A stretch of DNA of 64,000 nucleotides. Origin: Paraspadella gotoi (lineage: Eukaryota; Chaetognatha). Under the pieces are notes generated by a model. That model searched no databases. It was not told where the DNA came from and saw only the letters and a program-made list of their open reading frames with translations. Of this stretch, positions 1 through 13,852 are shown in pieces; the stretch's first letter is position 1; each line of letters begins with the position of its first letter. Where the stretch lies: NCBI GenBank assembly GCA_051294375.1, contig CM119268.1, forward strand, positions 2,276,232-2,340,231. Reading direction: 5' to 3'. The translations under genes and the position numbers were made by a program.

Positions 1-296
1 AAAAGAAAGGAAAACGGAAAAAAAAAGAAAGAAAGATAAGAAAAAGGAAAATAACAAGAAAAAGAAGAAGAGATAAATAGGAGAAAGAAGAAAAAGAATA
101 GAAATGAAAAGAATGAAAGAAGAAAGTAGAAAAGAAGAAAAGGAGAAGAGGAAAAAAAAATAAAATGAAGAAAAAAGAAAAGTGATGGAAAAGAAAGAAA
201 AACACGAGGAAAGGAGAGAATAAGGAAACGTTACGGAGACAAACACATGCGATGTGGAAAGTAAGAAGTCAATACGACATTCTGGGATACGAGGAT
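1..296. repeat. purine-rich AAG/GAAA low-complexity stretch
   Basis: The plus strand is nearly all A and G in irregular GAAA/GAAG runs that lead into the first GA microsatellite. No splice-consistent coding frame is visible. Confidence 0.7.
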
Positions 297-313
297 GAGA
301 GAGAGAGAAGAGA

Positions 314-397
<84 letters not shown>
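297..397. repeat. (GA)n microsatellite
   Basis: About 100 bp of GA with two interruptions. The poly-LS open frame across it is a translation of the repeat. Confidence 0.95.
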
Positions 398-399
<2 letters not shown>

Positions 400-538
400 A
401 CAAGATCCGGGACCACCGAGCCTAGTATATCTGAATCCAAGACTCATGGTTTTTAATCCAATTAACGCGAACGCGAAAGAGAGGATTAACGTTGCGCGCG
501 CATGCGTGTGACACTTGCGTGCGCGCGTGTGAATGGAG

Positions 539-555
539 AGGAAGAAGAGGAGAGG

Positions 556-586
<31 letters not shown>

Positions 587-622
587 AGAGGAGGAAGCAG
601 AAGAGAGAGAGAGAGAGAGAGA
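539..622. repeat. interrupted (GA)n microsatellite
   Basis: Two GA blocks split by a GAAGAGGAGGAAGCAG segment. A short alternating GCGC/GTGTG stretch lies just upstream. Confidence 0.85.
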
Positions 623-734
623 GGATGGAAACAGAGAGAGTTAGATAGAGAGCGAGATACCGAAAACGCGGATTAAGTTTACGAGCGACGAACGTTTTCC
701 GTCCAAACTCGTCGCCGTGGAAAGTCGAGCGGAA

Positions 735-1016
735 GGCGGAGGTGGTTGTTGTGGTGGATTTGTTGGTGGTTGTGGTTGATGTGGTGGATTTTCTGGTGGT
801 TGTGGTTGCTGTAGGGGTTTTGCTAGTTGTTGTGGTGGTTTTGCTGATGGTTGTGGTGCACTTAAATTAGTGTTGTGTCGATTGCATCGGTCGTGGCGGT
901 GGAGAACGCGCGGTGGTCGATTTGGCTCGCGTGGTTTGTCTATATTGTCGAAGTCTGCGGATTGGCGGCGGCGGCTGCTGCGTCGGCTGCGTCGGCTGCT
1001 GCTGCTGCGGCGGCTT
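735..1016. repeat. GTGGTT/GTTGTG minisatellite followed by GGC/GCT triplets
   Basis: Positions 735-865 repeat a degenerate TGTGGTGGATTT/GTTGTGGTT unit of about 18-36 bp. Positions 960-1016 are GGC/GCT triplets. No matching exon boundaries were seen. Confidence 0.6.
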
Positions 1017-1125
1017 ATGGTTCATACGACGGAAGAGATGGAATAAGTGATTAATTTTATCTACAATTTATTTTTATTTCTTTCTTGCTAAATATATTTC
1101 CTTCTCGCTTAAGGCACAAATTTTT

Positions 1126-1137
1126 TTTGGCGGGAAA
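1126..1137 (+). promoter_or_regulatory. E2F-like site TTTGGCGGGAAA
   Basis: This is an exact match to the canonical TTTSGCGGGAAA form of an E2F/DP site. It is a single sequence match with no recognised gene nearby. Confidence 0.3.
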
Positions 1138-1368
1138 ATTGGCTCCGTAATAACGTTGAAAATATTTCGCTGTTTAAATAAAAAAATATAAGTTAAGGTG
1201 AGGTTAGGTGTAAAAGTGAAATAACAACGACGACAAATTCCGGAACGAACAATTGACTTTAAAAACTTTGACGAAAATATATATATATCTAAAACAAAAC
1301 TCCGTTATCCTGTGACGCATGAGTTGGTTTTTCTTTTCCCTTTTTCCGGACATAAATAGAAGCCGAAC

Positions 1369-1745
1369 GGCTCTTTTTTCCCAAAACGCCCCATTTCAAT
1401 TCCTTTATCCATAGATTAAATTTAAATCTTAATCTATTACCAAACTTATAAATCTAATCCCATACTCTAATCCTTAAGCTTAATCCCAAATACTAACCTA
1501 ATCTTTGATACTATCAATGAAGGAAAAACTCATGCTATATACTAATACTTAATTTTTAACTCTACTTTAAACCCTAAATCTTAGTCCCAAGCCCAAATCG
1601 CTAATTACTAAACTTTATTCCTACACCTTAATCCAAAACTAAATCCATAACCTAATCTTTAACTCTACAATTTATTTAATTTTAAATGTAAAAACCAATT
1701 TTCATTTCGAATTTAGGAGAAATGGCGTTATGGGAAAACAAGGCC
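1369..1745. mobile_element. MITE-like repeat, family A (telomere-like interior)
   Basis: The left end GGCTCTTTTTTCCCAAAACG is an imperfect inverted repeat of the right end, whose reverse complement reads GGCCTTGTTTTCCCATAACG. The interior is a degenerate array of CTTAATCC/CCTAAT units. The copy at 36,904-37,283 has the same termini, the same kind of interior and almost the same length (380 against 377 bp). No coding capacity is visible, which fits a non-autonomous element. Confidence 0.6.
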
Positions 1746-1807
1746 CACTTCTCTCTTCTTTATCGATTCTTCTTATCAACGGTCAAAGAAAGAGCCTTTT
1801 TTATAAA

Positions 1808-1809
1808 GG

Positions 1810-1871
<62 letters not shown>
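1808..1871. repeat. (CT)n microsatellite
   Basis: About 64 bp of near-perfect CT, continuing as impure CT/CTT to about 2,010. Confidence 0.95.
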
Positions 1872-1875
<4 letters not shown>

Positions 1876-2010
1876 TCTCTGCTCTCTCTCTCTCTTCTCT
1901 CAAATTGGCTCTTCCCTATTTTCTCAGCCATTCCGCTTTAATCACAAGCGATGGCTCTTATCCCTCTCTCCTCTCTCTCTCTCACTCTCCTCCCCTATCT
2001 ACTCCCCTCT

Positions 2011-3060
2011 CACTTACCCCCCCTTTTCCCCTTACCGCTGTGGAAGGGAAGAGCCGTTTGCGCTTCGTTTCGGCCACGGGCTTTCCGTCGTCTGAGCCAA
2101 GCTTAAGCAGAGAGCCTCGTAGGTGTGTTCTTGGCCAGAATCGATTACGGGAAAAGAGATAGATGTAGAAAATAGAAAAAGGAATTGAAGGGGGGGGCGT
2201 GAAATCCCGTGAATTAAAAGAAGGTGGTCCACTCTTCGTTTTTTATTATGGGTCATTTAGTTGTTGGAGAGATAGAAACGACGCCACAAGGAAATGAAAA
2301 AAACCATTTCTAAACATTTTATTTTTTTTAAATTACATAACTATCGCAGGTCTATGCAAAGAACATACTTGTTAAACACTTTCCCACATTTAAAAGCGAA
2401 GGGAAAAGAAAAACAAAGCAAAATATTATTAAATGACGATTTCCATTTTTCTTCTTCACCTTCTCTCATCCTCTATAAACGAATGAGTTCTCAGAAATCG
2501 AATCAGGCGACGCCTTGATTTGATGAGCTTCCGTTTATATTTTAGGACGGAGATTTTATCTCTCGTCAAACGCCCGTCCAGTCCGTCCGTCCGTCGGTCT
2601 GTTGTCGTGCGTCGGTCGTCGTCCGTCCGTTCGCGTCCGACGGCAGGTTCGGTATATGTGTGATGTATGCCGGAACTGGAAAAGATAACCGGCGTCTCTT
2701 TATCTTGGATGAAGTTTTTGGTCTCGGGATTTGTGAGTTTTTGCGACTCGTGAATGAATCAATGTGATGGAAAAAGATGTGTGAGGATTCTATTTTTAGA
2801 AAAGACTCCATCGCAATTTCTACTATGCTAGCGATAATGGACGTTATAGAAAAAAACGAACTTAGCGAATGTGGGGAAAACTGCAAAGAAATTTAACCCG
2901 AACAACATTCTGTATTATTTTTTAAGTCACTAAGTCACTAAGTTTTTGTTTAAAAAAACAATAGTTATACATAACTTTTCTCCCTAAATTCATTATTTTC
3001 TCTGTTCCTCTCTGGAAGACTTGAAAGAAGATAACGTTTCAGAGGAGAGAAAGCGATTTC
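2011..3060. other. no gene seen; GTCC/GTCG-rich patch
   Basis: Frames are short and have no convincing splice context. A GTCC/GTCG tetranucleotide-like patch lies at about 2,574-2,640. Confidence 0.5.
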
Positions 3061-3062
3061 TG

Positions 3063-3176
<114 letters not shown>

Positions 3177-3298
3177 GTCCGGCGGAAAAAAGTGCAGGAC
3201 TCAAAGGTCTGAAACTCGGGCGAAGCATTTAATCCTTTTGGTCAGCTGTGGACAGAACCGAATCTCCCCCTGAAGGCAGGGATCCGGAAAGGGAGAGA

Positions 3299-3462
3299 GA
3301 AGTGTCCAAAAAAGATAGGAGAAGGGAGAGAAGTGTCGAAAAAAGATTGGAGAAGGCAGAGAAGTGTCCAAAAAAGATTAGAGAATGGAGAGAAGTATCG
3401 AAAAAAGATAGGAGAAGGCAGAGAAGTGTCCAAAAAGATAGGAGAAGGGACAGAAGTGTTTA
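3299..3462. repeat. 31-bp minisatellite, about 5 copies
   Basis: AGTGTCC-type anchors recur at 3301, 3332, 3363, 3394 and 3425, a strict 31-bp spacing, and the last unit at 3455 is 30 bp away. The open frames on both strands here follow from the repeat. Confidence 0.85.
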
Positions 3463-4101
3463 AAAAGAGAAATAGTAAGACGTAAGAATAAATATAACAA
3501 TGGATAGAAACAGAAATAAAGAGAAATAGTAAAGGGAAAAAAGTATAAATGAGAAAAGAACATAGACAAACGGACAGACAGACTTGAAAACGCAGCGCAA
3601 ATCAGTCCAAGAAACGCAGTTTAAGCCTCAACCGCAAATTCTGTTTCCTGAGCAAAAAAAAAAAAAAAAAAAAATGTCCGGAGCCAACAGACTGATTCGA
3701 GACGTGGCCGAATACTGATGAGAATCCGGAACTACGACGCCGCGCGACGCCTGGCAACGACGCCGCAGGAAACCGGCGTCGCAAGGTGCGCCACGACGCG
3801 CATGGGCGCCTCGAATAAATCGTCCGGGCGAGCGGGGTTGGGAAAAAAACGAAAGGAGAGTAGAGAGGCAGGCGGGGAGGGGGGGAAGGAAAGGAACAGA
3901 GAATCTCTCGCGTGCAAAGTTGGATCGAGCAGACGATTTGCGTGCGCAAACGTCCTCGTGCACGCGAATTTATTTCTTTTTTTTGGTTTTTTTGAAAATT
4001 GGGTCAAGTTTTTTTTTTTTTCGAGAATTGATTTGGTTTAGATTCGTCGATTGGAGAGATTTTTCTTTTCGATTAGGTCGAGGTTCGTGGGCGATGGACA
4101 G

Positions 4102-4161
4102 ACATGGACATGGACATNNNNNNNNNNATGGACATGGACATGGATATGGACATGGACTGGG
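4102..4161. repeat. GGACAT hexanucleotide repeat with a 10-N gap
   Basis: ATGGACATGGACAT units flank Ns at 4118-4127, so the gap lies in an unresolved short tandem repeat. Confidence 0.8.
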
Positions 4162-4182
4162 CATGTACATTAGACAGCATAG

Positions 4183-6449
4183 GACACAATGAAAAATGGC
4201 GTAACGTTACTGTTCCGTGCAATTAATAAAAAAATTCACTGTTCAATATTATTAGATTTTTTAAATTTTTTGAAAACGTTTATAGTTTTCATATGTCGAT
4301 ATCCAAATATCAATGCAAAATCTTTTTTTGTTTTTTAGATATGACCGAATATAAGGGTGAAAGATGATAAAATTTTTTAAAAAAGTTACATATTTCTATT
4401 TTATTCCTAGAATGTAATAGAAAAAATTTAAAAAAATAATAGTTACCAATAGTTTGGGTATTATGTCTCAAATAAATGGAAAAAAACCTCATTTAAAAAT
4501 TTGATCGGGAAGTGGGGTAACTAAGGCCTTACCAATGGCATCCTCCACGCCCGATTGTTCTCTCAAATAATTTTTTTTTTTATTTAATACATTTGAAAGG
4601 GAAAAAAAGAAAATTCAGAATTCAGGTTGTATAAAGGGTACAGATAATCTGGACTTACTGACATGAAACCATGACCTTTTATATCTTGTGAAATGGGGGC
4701 AGTAAAGATATCTAAAAAATTTGATCATTAAGTCAGTCAATGAACCCTTTCTAATGGGCTATTACGAGAAATATTTTTTTTAATTAAAATGGATGATAAA
4801 TAATAGAATTAAATTCCTTGCTATATTTAAAAGAAAATTATCAATACAATTTAACACAATGTGTCTTGCTTTGTCAAATATATTGCCAGCTATATAATTT
4901 TTTAAAACTTTATTATGATAAACAAGCAGTGTGTAAGCTTTTAGTTTGCAGTTAAAGAAATAAAAAAATGACGATTTTTTTTTTCACAGACAAGAAGGTA
5001 GATGTCCAGACTGTTTATATCAAGCTGAAAACATTTTTGTATTTATCATTTTTGATATTTTAAAAAACATTTTATCAAGCTACAACATAAATTTTTTTGC
5101 TTGTTTTTTACTTTAACTTAAAAAATATAAGCAGTTTTATGGAATAAAGAAAATTTAATAATAATCAAAATGTAATTCAGTCTTTCCTTTTTCAAATTAC
5201 AAAAAGAAAAATAAAAAATTTCATATGCCTTCATTAAAATTTTTAAAAGCAAAAAACTGTTATACTTTTAACTCTGATTTAAACAAAAGCTGTGTAAAGA
5301 TTTATGGATTTAATTTAATAAAACTTTTTTAGAAAGGTGTCCCATGATTAGGGCTTTAATTTGATACCACACCCATCTTGCTAGCTCTTTTCTTTCAAAA
5401 GTTATTTAAAAAAATAACTTTTTTCAAACTACGCCAGTACACAATCTTTGTTAAATAAAAATTTCGACAAAGCGGGGGTATCTCACTTTATTTTTATTGA
5501 TACAATACTTAAATTTTAAAATAAACCTGAAGAAAATTTTTTGTCATTTTGAGACATATCACTTTCAGATGTACCCACTCGTATAATAATTTATTTATTT
5601 ATTTCCCAAAAAAAAATCCTAATTAAAAAAGTTGAAATTTTTTAAAATTGTTGAAAAAAAATTTTCTCCGACCTATGCTCATTGAGAATAATGGTTTTGC
5701 ATAGAAAAGAAATCAAATATCAAAAATAAAAAAAATCAGCCTCTAAAAAAATCGAAAGGCTAGAGGCTGAACTTTTTTAGAATTGCAAAAATTTTTTCCT
5801 AACTCGAAATCCATTATTCTCAAGTTTCAAAAATATTTTTTCCAAATCATTCAATCAATTTTTTTTTATTAATTTAAAATGTTTTTATGATGTGTTTTTT
5901 GTTTGAAAGAATTGAAGAAAAAAAAGTGAAAATATAGTATAGTAATTATATAAGGTTTTTGGAAATACCTCTAAATATATTATAATTTAGACACAAGGGG
6001 AGTAAGCGAGAGAAAACTTCCCATTCATAAAAAAAATTGAAAATGAATTTTCATATTGTTATTTAGATTAATTGACTAATTACAAACATATGATTCATAT
6101 AAATTGAGGAAATGATGGGTAAAAAATATTCATCTTGGTCTCGGTTAACTATTAAGTTATCGTTAAAGTTTTGTTTTAATAATATTATATTTTTTTTGCA
6201 TTTATAAAAGCAACGGTCTAAATTTTGTAAGCGTTTCGAGCTATATTGCTCATCTTTTTTCTATATTTTGATCTAGTTAGCCTTTTTGTGTTGATCGGTC
6301 AAGGGTTATGGTCAGAAACAGTAATGTCCAGTAGTGTATATCGCCACATATTACCAAAAGTAATAATCAATTAATTTGGCTCAGAAACAATTTTAAAGGG
6401 ACAAAATCAGCCACCGAGACCGTAACGCCACGTTATTTTTCATTGTGTC
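4183..6449. mobile_element. AT-rich 2.27-kb element with TIRs and ATAG target duplication
   Basis: The left end starts GACACAATGAAAAAT and the right end is its exact 15-bp reverse complement at 6435-6449. Beyond 15 bp both ends carry related GGCGT/GTTAC-containing sequence. ATAG lies immediately outside both ends (4179-4182 and 6450-6453) and looks like a 4-bp target-site duplication. The interior is AT-rich with only short frames and no transposase motif I recognise. The best reading is a non-autonomous or decayed DNA transposon, superfamily not assigned. Confidence 0.65.
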
Positions 6450-6565
6450 ATAGCTTGACCTTTTTGCATGATCCTTTCTTTGGAAAGTTATTTGATTTTT
6501 TGGGGGGTGATACGTACTTATTCTGACCAAATTTTTTTTGGCTACATACCGCGTCAGAGAAAAAT

Positions 6566-6640
6566 CAGTCACGTGAAAAAAAAATGGCGGCGCCCATCGA
6601 CGCGCCTATCGCCGCTCCCATCGCCGCGCCATCTGGTGGA
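6566..6640. promoter_or_regulatory. E-box, YY1-like and CTCF-like motif cluster
   Basis: TCACGTGA at 6569-6576, AAAATGGCGGC (YY1-like) at 6581-6591 and CCACCAGATGGCGC (an exact match to the CTCF consensus CCASYAGRKGGCRS, minus strand) at 6626-6639 fall within 75 bp, just upstream of a long TC tract. This resembles a promoter or insulator. The ATG in the YY1-like site opens a frame that runs straight into poly-LS, so I do not call a gene. Confidence 0.35.
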
Positions 6641-6734
6641 ACTATCGTTCACCGCGATGTCACAATGGAATATAAACCAAGGAACGACGGAGGTTCTCGG
6701 TTCGATGACGCTTCTGCGCAGGAACTATTGTTGG

Positions 6735-6847
<113 letters not shown>

Positions 6848-6849
6848 CT

Positions 6850-8582
<1,733 letters not shown>

Positions 8583-8818
8583 CTCTCCAGAGGCGATAAT
8601 TGCGCTTTTGTCCTCGATTTTTCGTCTTTTTTTATCTGTTGAGTTTCTTCCTTTTCTCGCCAGAGGCGCAAGACGGTCGAACCTCGCGTCCGCCCGAACT
8701 GTTGTGGTCGTCGTTGTCATCGTCCTCGTTTCCGTCGTTGTCATCGTCGTCGACTTCCACTTTGGCACCGTGTTGCCATCATCATCATCGCCGGAGCTGT
8801 CATCATCTAATTTGTCGC

Positions 8819-9527
8819 CATCATTGTCATCGTCATTGTCATCGTGGACTTCTGGTCTGGCGCCATGTCGGCGTCATGTCAGGTAATGTCATGTCATCAA
8901 CGCCAGAGCTGTCATAATCTACCTTTTCGCCATCATTGTCATCGTCATTGTCATCGTGGACTTCTGGTCTGGCGCCATGTCGATGTCATGTCATGTCAAT
9001 GCCAGAACTATCATCATCTACCTTGTCGCCATCATTGTCATCGTCATTGTCATCGTGGACTTCTGGTCTGGCGCCATGTCGGCGTCATGTCATGTTATCA
9101 ACACCAGAACTGTCATAATCTACCTTTTCGCCATCATTGTCATCGTCATTGTCATCGTGGACTTCTGGTCTGGCGCCATGTCGGCGTCATTGTCATTATC
9201 ATCTTCATTATTGTCGCTTTCGTCAACTTTTGGTCTGGCGCCGTGTAAGCGTCAACCTCATCATCGTCTTTATAATCGTCGTCATCGCCATCGTCGTCAT
9301 CGTCGTCGTCATCGTCGACTTCCGGTCTTGCGCCATCACGGCGTCATCGCCATCATCGTCATCGTCGTCGTCATCATCGACTTCCGGTCTTGCGCCATCT
9401 CGGCGTCATCGCCATCATTGTCATCGTCATCGTCGACTTCCGGTCTGGCGCCATCTCGGCGTCATCGCCATCATTGTCATCGTCGTCGTCGACTTCCGGT
9501 CTGGCGCCATCTCGGCGTCGATCCTCG
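8819..9527. repeat. compound minisatellite with TCATCG-rich units
   Basis: A unit with GGACTTCTGGTCTGGCGCCA recurs at about 8846, 8958, 9057 and 9159 (spacing 99-112 bp), joined by CATCATTGTCATCG sub-repeats. From about 9,300 a shorter relative with GACTTCCGGTCTKGCGCCAT recurs every ~55-65 bp. Frames on both strands stay open because the sub-units are largely multiples of 3. I do not regard them as genes. Confidence 0.75.
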
Positions 9528-10165
9528 AGAGGCGCTGAATAACCGAGGAAAGACGCGAGGATCAGAGGCGCCGACGAACCTGAAAGAAAAAATGGGGGTG
9601 TTTGAGGGGGTGAGGGATATTCGGAGACGTGAGTTCATGGCAAGGAGGAGGGAAACGCGGACGCAGAGGCCAGGGCGGGGGGCCCAGGGGCGGGGGTGGT
9701 GAGTTAACGAGGTGGGCGTAAAGAATTCTTCGTTGCTTCATATCCGTTTTAAAAATAGAGAGTGAAGATGACACGGTCTCGTCAGTATGTGAAGAAAACT
9801 TTCTTATTTTTATTTTATTTTTATTTTTAAAATACGCGTCGTCGCTTCGTGGTGAAGGAGTTGATAATTTTTTTTAAAATTTTTTTTCTTCTTATTTTTG
9901 AGCTTGACGTCTTTTTTTACCCTTTTTCGATTTGTCATTTTCGATTCGCGATTCTTTATTTGGTCATAAGAACTTTGTCATTTCGCCATTCTACTTTCCC
10001 ATTTTCAAATTCCACCTTTACCACTTCCCCTTTCCACCTTTGCCACTTCCTCCTGTTCACCATTGCCATTCGCCACTTCAACTCGCTCTGAATTAGAAGT
10101 TTCGCCTCATTAGCTTTTTCCCTTTTCATCCTTCGCCCTTCATTTTACTTATTTTTTCCCTTTTT
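9528..10165. other. no gene seen; T-rich with CCACTTC motifs
   Basis: A short G-rich patch lies at 9,590-9,720, followed by T-rich sequence with degenerate CCATTY/CCACTTC units at 9,985-10,085. Confidence 0.4.
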
Positions 10166-10546
10166 AGTTGCGCCGCGAGTACTCGCGGAGCAACTCTATA
10201 AGTCACTTTTCGGTTGACAGTCGCTCTGTCAGTCTTTCAGTCGGTCGGTCGGTCGGTCGGTATGTCTGTCCATCGGTCTGTCCCACTTTCATTAACAATG
10301 CATATAATTCGCCTATAGTTGTTCGCTTATTTTTTAAGACAGAAAAAAAACCTCAAATCTAACTCTAAGGGATTGCTTGTGCCGCCTTCAGGAAATCCTA
10401 AAATTATAAAGAATAAAAGACTCGATACAGTGCATGTCATAAATACAAAGGCTAAGAAAGTTTTTTACTCATGTCATGTCATGTCATACCCTGTGATCAA
10501 AGGGAAATACACGTGAAAATAAAGTCACTGCGGCGCAACACATTGG
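10166..10546 (+). mobile_element. palindrome-headed MITE-like repeat, family B
   Basis: It starts with a 30-bp near-perfect palindrome centred on GCGAGTACTCGC (10,166-10,195), then a TCGG tetranucleotide tract and a body shared with the copies at 11.6, 14.8, 17.0 and 21.3 kb. It ends GGCGCAACACATTGGA. The outer GTTGCGCCGC at the start and the reverse complement of the end (GTTGCGCCGC) match, giving short terminal inverted repeats. No coding capacity is visible. Confidence 0.6.
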
Positions 10547-10677
10547 AATCACCATTTTTTTTCTTTTACATTCTCTCTACTTTTTTTCTATAATCTCCTA
10601 TTTTTAGGCTGATTAAATACTGTATTGCTCTTTAAATTTCAGACTATTTAATTGTATTAATAAAGAATTTTAAAGTA

Positions 10678-10830
10678 AAAAAAAAATTTCCCCGATTGGC
10701 TAAGTCCTTTCCCTCCCAATTTTTCATTTCTCTCCTTTTTGATCTGAATTTCCCGATTGGCTAAGTCCTTTCCCCGCCCCCCCCCCCAAATTGTTAATTT
10801 CTCTCCTTTTTGACCTGAATTTTTAATTCG
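10678..10830. repeat. 61-bp tandem duplication
   Basis: CCCGATTGGCTAAGTCCTTT occurs at about 10,691 and 10,752 with similar flanks ending CTCTCCTTTTTGAYCTGAATTT. The second unit contains a C homopolymer. Confidence 0.75.
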
Positions 10831-11226
10831 GTTCGCGTCCATTTTCGCTGGTTGCGTCTCACGGCTGAGCGGATTATCAGATTTGATTTAATCATAAGCT
10901 AAAGTAAAAAATCAGAACGAAAACAAAACAAAAAAATAACAAAATAAATTTAATTTAATTAGTTTAATTAAATTAATTTAAGTCAGATGAAAAAAAAAGA
11001 TGGTAGGATAGAAATGGATGAATACGTAAATTAATCAAATGAATCTATCATAGCAGTTTAATTCTAGTATATTTTTGTATGTTCAGTGAAATATATAAAA
11101 ACAAAATTCAAATAGTATGTGATACGAAAAAAGGTTCTGCATATTTACTGATTTCTTAGAAAGTGGCAGGTTATCTTTTTCCTTCTCCTGCAGATCTGTG
11201 AAAATTTGATGATTCTTTCGCTCAGG

Positions 11227-11352
<126 letters not shown>

Positions 11353-11573
11353 CTTTCTTTCCTTCTCACAGAAGGAAAGCGAATCCATCGAACTAAAGTT
11401 TTAAGAGGCGAAATGGAATGAAAAAAAAAAGGAAGATAATAAAGGTCAGTCATTTTCCTTTAAAAAATTAAAAAATTGAAAAAGAGGGAAAGTTTAAAAT
11501 TCCGATAAAATATGTAAAGGAGGAGCAGAACGGAGGGAAAAAAAAGGAATAAAAAGAAGACAATAGAAAAAAC

Positions 11574-11764
11574 AAGATCGGTCCATCCAATGTGTTGCAC
11601 TGACTTTCTTAGCCCATGCATTAATGACACGCACTGCATCGGAATTCCGTCTTTTATTCTTTATAGATTTAAGATTTCCTGAAGGCGGCGCTAGCAGTCA
11701 CTTAGATTTTTTCCGGTCTTAAAAAATAAGGATAGACCGACGGACAGATATACCGACCGACCGA
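11574..11764 (-). mobile_element. family B repeat, truncated by an assembly gap
   Basis: It begins CCATCCAATGTGTTGCAC, shared with the 21.3-kb copy, continues with the body (CGCACTGCATCGGAATTCCG, GAAGGCGGCGCTAGCAGTC) and reaches the CGAC tetranucleotide tract before Ns at 11,765. The palindromic head is presumably in the gap. Confidence 0.6.
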
Positions 11765-11837
11765 NNNNNNNNNNNNNNNNNNNNNNNNNNNNNNNNNNNN
11801 NNNNNNNNNNNNNNNNNNNNNNNNNNNNNNNNNNNNN
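11765..11837. other. assembly gap, 73 N
   Basis: Run of N interrupting a family B repeat. Confidence 1.
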
Positions 11838-11928
11838 AAAAAAAAGAGGAAAGACAAACAAACCGTGAAATTGTCTTGTTAATTCATTCTTTTCCATATT
11901 CATGAGTTTTGCTGTCTCACGTCGTGGG

Positions 11929-11930
11929 AG

Positions 11931-12012
<82 letters not shown>
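11929..12012. repeat. (GA)n microsatellite
   Basis: About 80 bp of GA. A TCACGTGA palindrome follows at 12,073-12,080. Confidence 0.95.
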
Positions 12013-12020
<8 letters not shown>

Positions 12021-12080
12021 AATTTCAAAGGGAGGTGGTGTTGGTAGGAAAGGGTGAGGGGGCAGGTGGTGGTCACGTGA

Positions 12081-13620
12081 CTGGAATGAGTTACGAGTCA
12101 ATTCCTTATTCATCAATCCTATTCGGATATAACTTAGCAGTTTTGTTGTTCTTATTTTTATTGAAGTGCTATCTAAAAAATATTCAAGTATCTTTAAATA
12201 TTTAAGGATGCTTTTGAGGAGCCCGGTCTAAACTTATTCGTAGATCAGGCTTGGTGTGTGTCCCCAAAACTAAACAAGTAATTAACAACTAACTAATTAA
12301 ATACAAACAAATGCACCAAGAGAAAAGAAAACCCCGAATTTTTAGACATAATAACTTAAGGAAAACCAAGAACAGTTTGTTCATTTAAGGCACGCGAATT
12401 CATTAAGATGGAGCGAATTGCAACGTTAACTCGTTTTGGCTAAAAGGGAAAGACTTTAACGAAGTTAATGAACGACGACGTAAGATCGAACAAAATGGCA
12501 ATTCAAAGAAAACAAGAAGGTAAGTTATAGGTAGGTTAAGGCGTAGGAAAAGAAGAGGGCGGGTANNNNNNNNNNNNNNNNNNNNNAGTGGAAAACGATG
12601 AACAGGTAAAACGAGTAGGAAGGACGAGGGTGAGGAAAAGCGCGGCCGGCGGCGGCGGCGGAGAGGGTGGGGTGAGCTGCAAGTTGAAAAATCGCGTCGA
12701 AGAAAAACGGGGCGTGGCACTCTTGGAAAAGCGGCGGCGTTGGCGTCGGCGGCGGCGGCGCCTGCTGCACAACTACGACGACAGAGGAAAAAGATAATAG
12801 CATCGCGCGACTCGACCATTAGGAGAAGAAGAGAAAAAAAGAAAAAAAAAGTCTTGGAACGAGTTTTCAACAAGGTTATTGTAGCCGCCATTTTGAAAAA
12901 AAAAATAGTTTAAAGATAAAAAGAAAAAGTAGGAAAGCACAACTACGAGTAGGATACGAAAAATATAAGCGGTTTAAGTTCTTTTTTTCTCCTCTTAAAA
13001 ATTTGTATCTTTTTTTTTTGTGCGAGGTGGTATGGCGCATATGTGTGTTTTTATTTTATTCAGAGTCGTTAGAGGTCGTGGAAAGTCGACGTCGCGAACT
13101 CGAAGGCCCGCATTTAACTGGCCGATGGCGCCTCTCGCGGCGAGGAGCGAGTCTGAAACAAATGTCCGGCAACAATGGATCTTTTTTTGGGGGCGCGCGT
13201 TAGGAGGGTCAATGACGAGATTAAGGAGTGGCGTCGATGGACGGAGAATACGTGACAAGGGAATTGGGGCCAAGAATTACAACATCAGTTGCCAAGAGGG
13301 AAAAGGAAAATGTTAGACATTGTTCCGACTTTCATGACATTCGCGAGTCGAGTTATGAATGAATATCTTTCGCCCGTCAACTCGAGAGTCAAATATCTGG
13401 CCTGAAACCAAACCGAGTTCTTGGAGAGAAAAAGGGTGAAAGAGAGAGCGAGATATAACCTTTTCAACAAAGATTGTAAATTTTATTAGTTCATATTAAT
13501 TTCATGAAATCAAGCTGTCTTTAATAATATTAATCAATTTTTCATCGAAACCATACAAATCAGTGTTTAGTATTATTAGCACCCAAAAAGTCACAAATTC
13601 ATCTCTACGAGGTCGGCGTC
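12081..13620. other. no gene recognised; GC-rich patches, 21-N gap and YY1-like site
   Basis: Ns occupy 12,566-12,586. GC-rich GGC triplets lie at 12,640-12,765 and a GCCGCCATTTTG YY1-like motif at 12,884-12,895. The sequence at 13,060-13,320 has ordinary complexity with open frames on both strands, but no frame matches a family I recognise. Confidence 0.4.
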
Positions 13621-13638
13621 GAATGTAATGTCAAATGC

Positions 13639-13726
13639 GGCGCCAAATTTGCATCCAAATTTGACGCCAAATCTCGGTCCCTTTCCGGCGCTAAATTCGG
13701 CGCCAAATCTGATGCCAAACTGGCGC
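13639..13726 (-). promoter_or_regulatory. cluster of TTTGGCGC (E2F-like) motifs
   Basis: GGCGCCAAA occurs at 13,639-13,647 and 13,699-13,707, GGCGCTAAA at 13,687-13,695, GACGCCAAAT at 13,663-13,672, and partial GATGCCAAAC and TGGCGC follow. Read on the minus strand these are TTTGGCGC-type E2F cores. The phrase could equally be a short degenerate tandem repeat. Confidence 0.3.
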
Positions 13727-13852
13727 AGAATCTCTACCGTCATAAATCAAAAGGAAACGAGATTAAATAGCAGAAGTTGTCGGGGAAATTCTCCTGCGTG
13801 AATAAATTTGTCTTGTGTTGAAAGAATCATTCGGGAAATCTCTTCTCTGTGA

